Below are positions 32,324-37,163 of a stretch of DNA of 37,163 nt, piece after piece. The notes beneath the pieces are model-generated. The model saw only the letters and a program-made list of their open reading frames with translations, did no database searches and was not told the DNA's origin. The number at the start of each line of letters is the position of its first letter. Within the stretch, counting starts at the first letter, position 1. The stretch covers positions 1 through 37,163 of the forward strand of contig VGIR01000024.1 of the NCBI GenBank assembly GCA_016867815.1. Reading direction: 5' to 3'. The position numbers were made by a program, and so were the translations under genes. The DNA is from a candidate division WOR-3 bacterium. Its GTDB lineage: Bacteria > Hydrothermota > Tepidihabitantia > Tepidihabitantales > Tepidihabitantaceae.

Positions 32324-33279
32324 CTCTGCTCCTCTTCCTTCTCCTCCAATCCGCGAATCCATCTCTGCCCGCCCAACCCGACACCGCGGCTCAGGCAGAA
32401 TCCCCGCCCGCCGTCGCCCAATCTGCAATCTGCAATCTGAAATCTGAAGTGGCTCTGGGCGATTCCCTGCTCAAGCACGGATTCTACACCGAGGCAGCCC
32501 AGCAGTACCGTCGCTCACTGTGGCTGACTGACTCCTTTGACGACTCAGCCGGCCTGCCATACCTCAAGCTTGGGTTGAGCCTCGCGGGAGCAAACCAGCT
32601 GTTCCTTGCTTCTGAGGAACTTCGGGCTGCCGGCCGACTCCAACCTGGCCTGTCTGCTCCGGCTCAGACAGCTCTTGCCGGCTACTACGCACACAACAGG
32701 CGCTACGACCTGGCATCGTTCGAGGTCTCCGACCTGCTGGTCTTCACCCGGGATTCGGCGCGTCGCGCTTCTCTGAATTCGGCGATGGGTTGGCTCAGAC
32801 TGCAAGACGGTGACGTTGCCTCTGCCGCGGCCAGCTACGAGCTTGCGGGCAGACCTGATGTCGCGAGCGCTCTTCGCCTGGCCAAGGCCGTTCCCCAGCG
32901 CAGCTCGACTCTGGCCGCGGTGCTGTCGTCGGTCATCCCCGGCTTGGGCGAAGTGTACGCCGGGCGCCCGGCACCGGGGCTGCTGGCATTTGCCGTTTCT
33001 GCCGGGTCTTTGGCTTGGGCTGTCACAGCCGCGAGAAGCGACGACTGGGTGAGTGCCTCGGTCATCGTGTCCGTCTTGTTCTGGCGGTTCTACAACGGAT
33101 CCCGCGCCAATGCGGTTGCGTTCGCTGACGAGTACAACATGGCGGCGCGGCGGCATCGCATCGCGAACCTCGCCCCGAGAATCGCTGAGCCTGACTGGTT
33201 CGCCGGTACCGACAGCCTGCTTGGCTACAAGGTGAGGCCGGACACGGCGGCGACAGATTCCGTGGCCAGCCTCAGGTGA
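32320..33279 (+). CDS. TPR protein with the same C-terminal membrane domain (paralogue of the upstream gene)
   Basis: 319 residues. A short N-terminal hydrophobic segment (MTLLLFLLLQ) suggests a signal or anchor. TPR-like helices follow (GDSLLKHGFYTEAAQQYRRS, about 48-67), then AVLSSVIPGLGEVYAGRPAP and two membrane helices (about 205-285). This is the same SVIPGxGxxYxGRxxxG domain as in the YidD fusion upstream, so the pair arose by duplication, with YidD gained or lost. A heptamer array (AATCTGN, 32420-32447) codes for SAICNLKSE near the N-terminus. ATG overlaps the previous stop (ATGA). Confidence 0.7.
   Translation: MTLLLFLLLQSANPSLPAQPDTAAQAESPPAVAQSAICNLKSEVALGDSLLKHGFYTEAAQQYRRSLWLTDSFDDSAGLPYLKLGLSLAGANQLFLASEELRAAGRLQPGLSAPAQTALAGYYAHNRRYDLASFEVSDLLVFTRDSARRASLNSAMGWLRLQDGDVASAAASYELAGRPDVASALRLAKAVPQRSSTLAAVLSSVIPGLGEVYAGRPAPGLLAFAVSAGSLAWAVTAARSDDWVSASVIVSVLFWRFYNGSRANAVAFADEYNMAARRHRIANLAPRIAEPDWFAGTDSLLGYKVRPDTAATDSVASLR
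32420..32447. repeat. Heptamer tandem array within the TPR gene
   Basis: Four 7-nt units: aatctgc, aatctgc, aatctga, aatctga. In frame, no stop. Confidence 0.7.
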
Positions 33280-33282
33280 GAC

Positions 33283-33825
33283 TCAGTTCTCGAACAGGAT
33301 CTGTGACAGGTCCCGGGCCAGTTCATCGCGCAGTGCTGACAGGGCTCCGGCCAATGAGAAGTTCAACTCCTCTTTGCCGGTGCGAATCATGACTCCGCCG
33401 GCAATGCACACGGGTTCCCCGATCTTCGCCTCCAGCCTTGTCCCGAACGAACGTGTGTCAGCTTCCGACAGCGACACCACCGATTCGGGGCCGGCATGCT
33501 GCTTCACCAATCTGATAACGGAGCCGGCGTAGCCGGGGTCAGCGAGAACCTTCTCCTGGGCACGTCGAACGACTAAGTCCAGCACTTGCCAGCGTGCACC
33601 CAGTGCGGCGCTGCGCTGCTCCAGACGGGCGCGGCCTCGGGCCCGCTCAAGCATTGCCTCACAGTCACGCTGAGAGCGTTCCGCGCAGTCGCACTCAATG
33701 ACCGCAACCTCCGCCGCAGATCGCTTCCGCGTTGCCACCACCGCCTGGCTGCTTTCATCCGCGATGGCGGCCGCACGTGTCCTGCCGTCGGCCAGTATCT
33801 TCTCGACCAGTTCGTTGGTGCCCAT
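33283..33825 (-). CDS. atpE: V-type ATP synthase subunit E
   Basis: The 180-residue peripheral-stalk subunit. Residues 1-75 are an Ala/Arg/Glu-rich coiled coil that pairs with G/H; 80-180 is the globular head with LVVRRAQEKVLADPGY, SLSEADTRSFGTRL and GGVMIRTGKEELNFSLAGAL. The length is near normal for E. It is the last gene of the partial operon here, ending 3 nt from the convergent TPR gene, so C, F, A, B and D are not downstream. ATG 33825 has no clear Shine-Dalgarno because the repeat at 33832-33894 sits in front of it. Confidence 0.85.
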   Translation of the reverse strand: MGTNELVEKILADGRTRAAAIADESSQAVVATRKRSAAEVAVIECDCAERSQRDCEAMLERARGRARLEQRSAALGARWQVLDLVVRRAQEKVLADPGYAGSVIRLVKQHAGPESVVSLSEADTRSFGTRLEAKIGEPVCIAGGVMIRTGKEELNFSLAGALSALRDELARDLSQILFEN

Positions 33826-33831
33826 GGCGAG

Positions 33832-33894
33832 TTCTTGGCTTCTAGTTTCTGGTTCCTGGAACTAGCGACAAGAAACCGGAAGCTAGGAACCGAT
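33832..33894. repeat. Inverted heptamer arrays between the V-ATPase K and E genes
   Basis: Units ttcttgg, cttctag, tttctgg, ttcctgg (33832-33859) are followed by the complementary series aactagc, gacaaga, aaccgga, agctagg, aacc (33860-33891). The result is a 7-nt-period palindrome that includes the last codons of atpK. Confidence 0.7.
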
Positions 33895-34365
33895 CCTGAC
33901 GCCCATCTGCAGGAAGATGGTCGCAAGCAGGCCGAGCACCGCGTACGTCTCGACCAAGGCGCCGAAGATTACGCCCTTGGTGCCTTCCGTCGCACGCTTG
34001 GCAACCAGTTCGGCGCCGGCAGCGCAGACCTTGCCCTGCCAGATCGCCGTCGCGAGTCCGGCTACTCCGACCGGTACGCAGGCGGCGAACATCTGCACTC
34101 CCTGCCACACCGTGATCGGAACCAGGTTTCCGAGCACGCCCATCTTCATCATGGCCAGGAACGCGCCGAGGAATCCGTAGAATCCCTGGGTGCCGGGCAG
34201 GGCGACGAGGATGAAGAGGCTGCCGAACTTCTTGGGATCCTCGGCGAGTACACCCGAGGACACTTTCGCGACGTAACCGATGCCGATGGCCGAGCCGATT
34301 CCAGCCGGCAGGGCCGCCACAACACAACCGAGCAAAGCAATGGCCAAACCAATCGGGTCAACCAC
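33883..34365 (-). CDS. atpK: V-type ATP synthase subunit K, sodium-type signature
   Basis: The 160-residue rotor-ring subunit has two hairpins (four helices). The residues that bind sodium in the Enterococcus hirae NtpK ring are all in place: L56, T59 and Q60 in ALPGTQGFYGF with Y63, Q110 in AIWQGKVC, and the carboxylate E139 in GALVETYAVLG. This predicts a Na+-coupled rather than H+-coupled motor. The first hairpin lacks a carboxylate, as in NtpK. GTG 34365 has AAGGAGG 4 nt upstream. The neighbour atpI stop is 9 nt away. Confidence 0.9.
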   Translation of the reverse strand: MVDPIGLAIALLGCVVAALPAGIGSAIGIGYVAKVSSGVLAEDPKKFGSLFILVALPGTQGFYGFLGAFLAMMKMGVLGNLVPITVWQGVQMFAACVPVGVAGLATAIWQGKVCAAGAELVAKRATEGTKGVIFGALVETYAVLGLLATIFLQMGVRIGS

Positions 34366-34374
34366 TAGTCCTCC

Positions 34375-36591
34375 TTATTGCTTCACGGCCACATACTCAT
34401 TGGTCTCGCGGAACGGGACAAAACGCTCACCGCCGCCGGTGTAGAAGCGCGGAAAGAACTCGACGTACTGCAGACGAAGCGAATGTACAAAGGCCCCCAG
34501 CACGTTCACCGCGATGTTGTAGGTGTGACCCACTACCAGCACGATAAGCGCACCGATGATGCCGACCACCGGAATCGGCAGGAGCATCCAAGCTATCACG
34601 TTGATAGCCACGGCAACGCCACCGGTACACATGCCCAGGGCCATCAGCCTGATGTAGGACAACACCACGCCGATGTACCCGGTCGCGCCGTACAGCGCGT
34701 ACCCGCCCCAAGCGAACTTGGCGAGCATCGATGCACTCGATGGCGACAAGAGGAAGAACAGCGCACCGGTCAGGCTCGGGATCCAGGCCGGCAGCACACC
34801 GGCGAAGTAGAGCACCACTGCGGCCGCGGCAAGTGCGCCCAGCCCCAGCGGTACCGGCTTGAACTTCCGCGTACGGATCGTACTAACGACGGCATGGACG
34901 AACATGCCAAGGTGAAGAAACCAGAAAGCCCACTTCGCCAGACTGAACCCGGCCGGCAGCCAGCCGAGCCTGGCCCCGACGAAAACCAGGAACGCGGAGA
35001 AGAGCGCGAACCAGAACGTCTGGCTGAACGCGGTCTCCCGGCTGCGCTGGGTGAAGACGATTATCGCGGCAACCGAAAGGAGAATAGTGAGCATCAGCGC
35101 TGTCATCGCCCAGTCCGGCAGGGACTTCGCGAGCACGAACCTCGCGGTCAAGGCATTCAGCGACAGGAACCACGGCAACTGCCCGAGCAGCCCGCCCCCG
35201 AAATCGCGGACGCGCAGGCAATCGACGATCTCAAACGCGATGCCGGCAATCATCTGCAGGTAGCCGAGCCCAATCGACAGTATGAAGAACTTCATCGGGT
35301 CCTTGACCGGGTCGAACCACATCAACCGGTTCTTGAACACCTGGAACCAGCTTACACCCAGCCGGTCCGGGATGTCGCCGAACCAGCCGCCGACCAGCGC
35401 CCCGGCCGGTATCGTCAGTATCGCGCCGATCAGGATAATGCCTAGCAGCTTGTTGCCCATGCCCATCTTCCGCATCATGAAGTAGGCGAGCACCGCCACC
35501 ACGATCCCGTATCCGGCATCGGTCAGACAGAGAGCAAAGAAAACTCCGAAGAACGGGGCGATGATCCAGGTCGGGTCCAGCTCGTTGGGACGCGGCATGC
35601 TGAAGAGCTCGAGCACCATTTCGAACGGCCGGAACACGGGCCGGTTAACGAGCGCCACCGGCGTTTCCTCGCCTTCGGCCGGATGCACCCCTGTCATGGC
35701 CGCCGCCCCACTCTCGGTCACGAGTCTCTCCAGCCGTCCGAGATCGCGAGTGCGTACCCATCCGTGAATCAGCGCTACGGTCTCAGTTTTGGCAAACGCG
35801 GCGGCCGTCGCGCGCCTCAACTCATCGTTAGTGAGGGAGTCGGCCGCGACTCTGAGTTCGGGCAGGGCCGAACCGAGCTGCTCAATCTCAGCACCGATTG
35901 ACTGCAGACGCCCCCGGGCTGCGGCAGCATCTTTGGCAAGGTCGGCCAGCGCGTCCTGCGGCTTGCTCTTCACGTTGTGCAGGTCGATTGTCACGAAGCG
36001 GTTCTCGCTCAGGGTTCTTGCGACCCGGTCAGCCGCCTCGGGTAGTGCCGCTACCAGCACGCGTACCTCATCGCCGGCACGACCCACGGTCTCGACCGCG
36101 CCCGGCCCGTCCTTCAAAACCTCCTGCACAGTACGGAGGTCGTCTTCGACCGGGAAGCAGCCGAACGACACAACCGCGGTCTTGAGCCCGTACATCTCGG
36201 CCGGCGAATAGTCGAGTCCCGACCAGGGCTCGAGCCTTGCCCTCTCGGCCGTAATCGCCTGAACCCGGGCTTCCAGCTCAGCCTGCTCGTGGGTCAGGCT
36301 CGTGAGCCGTTCTACAGCCGAGGAATGGTCGAAGTTCGCAGCGAGCAGGTCATACTCCTGTCGAGACAGCTCCTTGCGGCCACCGGCGTGCTTCCTCTTC
36401 TTCACTCTGGTCGTGAGGGTTTCGATTGCCTGAATGACACGCCGGCTGTCTGCGTTGACCTGGCTCTCCGGCGTTGCCGATTCGGTCTGCGTGATGTGCA
36501 TCACGCCCAGACGTTGGAGCTTCTTGAGGAACGGATCGCGGCCCTCCTGATGGACCGCAACGAGAACGCGGGAGACTTTCTCTACTGCCAC
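34375..36591 (-). CDS. atpI: V-type ATP synthase subunit I
   Basis: 738 residues. The N-terminal half (1-about 370) is the cytoplasmic stalk-contact domain with coiled segments; it starts AVEKVSRVLVAVHQEGRDPF and includes a KKRKHAGGRKELSR basic patch. The C-terminal half has about seven to eight membrane helices, with FFGVFFALCLTDAGYGIVVA, a lysine/arginine-rich step, the DPTWIIAPF lead-in and, near the end, IRLMALGMCTGGVAVAIN, which contains the arginine that faces the rotor carboxylate. The subunit forms the ion half-channels. GTG 36591 overlaps the subunit G/H gene by 10 nt. Confidence 0.9.
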   Translation of the reverse strand: MAVEKVSRVLVAVHQEGRDPFLKKLQRLGVMHITQTESATPESQVNADSRRVIQAIETLTTRVKKRKHAGGRKELSRQEYDLLAANFDHSSAVERLTSLTHEQAELEARVQAITAERARLEPWSGLDYSPAEMYGLKTAVVSFGCFPVEDDLRTVQEVLKDGPGAVETVGRAGDEVRVLVAALPEAADRVARTLSENRFVTIDLHNVKSKPQDALADLAKDAAAARGRLQSIGAEIEQLGSALPELRVAADSLTNDELRRATAAAFAKTETVALIHGWVRTRDLGRLERLVTESGAAAMTGVHPAEGEETPVALVNRPVFRPFEMVLELFSMPRPNELDPTWIIAPFFGVFFALCLTDAGYGIVVAVLAYFMMRKMGMGNKLLGIILIGAILTIPAGALVGGWFGDIPDRLGVSWFQVFKNRLMWFDPVKDPMKFFILSIGLGYLQMIAGIAFEIVDCLRVRDFGGGLLGQLPWFLSLNALTARFVLAKSLPDWAMTALMLTILLSVAAIIVFTQRSRETAFSQTFWFALFSAFLVFVGARLGWLPAGFSLAKWAFWFLHLGMFVHAVVSTIRTRKFKPVPLGLGALAAAAVVLYFAGVLPAWIPSLTGALFFLLSPSSASMLAKFAWGGYALYGATGYIGVVLSYIRLMALGMCTGGVAVAINVIAWMLLPIPVVGIIGALIVLVVGHTYNIAVNVLGAFVHSLRLQYVEFFPRFYTGGGERFVPFRETNEYVAVKQ

Positions 36592-36911
36592 TGTCGGCGC
36601 AGGTTCTCGACCAACAGGTCAGCCGCCTTGTCCACCCTGTCTTCAGAAACGACCTTGATGGAGCTGGCAGCCGCCTCGGCCTCGGCCTTCGCTTTGGACT
36701 GAATGCCGGCGGCTTCCGCCCTGGCCCGCTCGAGAGCAGCATCGTGTTCCCGGCGGCAGCGCTCCCGGGCCTCGGTGATTGCCGCCGCGGCCTCCTGCTC
36801 AGCCTGCGCAATGGCCTGGCGACGCTGCTCTTCAGCCTGTTTGATCGCCTCATCCGCCTCGACTTCGGCGGCACGGATAAGGCCGATGATATCCTGAGAT
36901 TGACCTGACAT
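36582..36911 (-). CDS. V-type ATP synthase subunit G/H (peripheral stalk)
   Basis: A 109-residue, almost fully helical protein (EVEADEAIKQAEEQRRQAI, ARERCRREHDAALERARAEA) that forms the long coiled coil with subunit E in the peripheral stalk. Ala/Glu/Arg content and length fit G/H. ATG 36911 is 11 nt after the -10 box at 36923, giving at most a very short leader. First gene of the operon G/H-I-K-E. Confidence 0.8.
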   Translation of the reverse strand: MSGQSQDIIGLIRAAEVEADEAIKQAEEQRRQAIAQAEQEAAAAITEARERCRREHDAALERARAEAAGIQSKAKAEAEAAASSIKVVSEDRVDKAADLLVENLRRQWQ

Positions 36912-36922
36912 AAAGGACTCTC

Positions 36923-36950
36923 ATGCTATTGTGGCAACCCCGAAAGTCAA
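36923..36950 (-). promoter_or_regulatory. Promoter of the V-ATPase G/H-I-K-E operon
   Basis: Minus strand TTGACT (36950-36945), a 16-nt spacer and TAGCAT (36928-36923), then 11 nt to ATG 36911. The leader is about 4 nt, too short for a Shine-Dalgarno. Confidence 0.65.
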
Positions 36951-37163
36951 GCAAACTCCGGGCGCAATGAGTTCTGGCCTGGGTACATGGTGACCCCCTG
37001 AGAGAGGTAAGACGGTCAGCGGGAATTGCTCCGCGGAGATGGAGAGAGATGAGACGGAACGTGCGTGAGATTTGTCGGTCGGCAGGCGCTCGGATGCGCC
37101 CGGGCAGACAAGAAGAAGGGCATCGTGCTCAACGCCTGGCTGGTTACACTTGTGTGATGAATA
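36951..37163. other. Right-edge region without a callable gene
   Basis: Only a 30-codon plus-strand frame (GTG 37065 to TGA 37155-37157) is seen, overlapping an ATG at 37157 that runs off the window. The next gene probably starts there on the plus strand, but nothing can be named. Confidence 0.4.

Noticed and set aside
34378-35445. Long open frame antisense to V-ATPase subunit I (355 codons)
   Set aside because: Opposite a well-recognised membrane protein; product is unnaturally rich in Gln, Arg, His and Pro.
36951-37163. 5' end of a mobile element such as a group II intron
   Set aside because: The sequence has structured-looking runs, but no boundary motif or reverse transcriptase frame can be seen before the window ends.

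Overview
The window is a high-GC chromosomal segment from a diderm bacterium. Outer-membrane biogenesis genes (an LptE-like lipoprotein and an LptF/LptG pair), a V/A-type ATPase in place of F-type genes, a split glycine decarboxylase (GcvPA/GcvPB), a PHP-type PolX, MutL, and many GTG/TTG starts point to an uncultured, deep-branching lineage. Candidate division WOR-3 or a relative is my best guess, but it is inferred from gene content alone. No rRNA, tRNA, CRISPR array or intact transposon was seen.

Layout. 1-2.2 kb is accessory: a PIN-domain gene with a small partner, then a gene encoding two TIR-type domains. 2.3-7.4 kb (+) holds the LptE-like lipoprotein, an RlmD-type rRNA methyltransferase, a YtcJ-like amidohydrolase and PolX. 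7.4-10.5 kb (-) holds lptF, lptG and a small hydrolase. 10.6-13.6 kb (-) is the classic thrS-infC-rpmI-rplT translation operon. 13.8-16.6 kb (+) is ispF, a rhomboid protease and a GT39-like membrane glycosyltransferase. 16.6-17.1 kb has no intact gene. 17.1-22.6 kb (-) holds a TPR protein, a surface protein built from 14-residue G-x-x-N repeats, and an EF-G paralogue. 22.8-29.6 kb (+) is a glycine cleavage cluster (gcvT, gcvH, gcvPA, a Cys-rich mini-gene, gcvPB) running with overlapping ORFs into a 97-residue protein and MutL. 29.6-30.9 kb (-) holds a Nudix hydrolase and RmlD. 31.1-33.3 kb (+) is a tandem pair of TPR/membrane proteins, the first fused to YidD. 33.3-36.9 kb (-) is a partial V-ATPase operon (G/H, I, K, E).

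Two genome-wide habits stand out. First, promoters of the form TTGAC(T/A)-16-TANNNT sit directly on start codons: in nine genes or operons and two mini-ORFs the first codon lies only 5-11 nt after the -10 box, so the mRNAs should be leaderless or nearly so. In two cases (the TIR gene and rmlD) the leaderless codon opens a 19-24 codon mini-ORF that overlaps the true gene's start. Second, degenerate 7-nt tandem arrays, often as inverted pairs, recur between genes and inside coding sequences, including an in-frame insertion in gcvPB. Other notable points are a non-canonical ACG start inferred for infC, an EF-G paralogue lacking the NKxD aspartate, and a V-ATPase K subunit with the residue set of sodium-coupled rotors.
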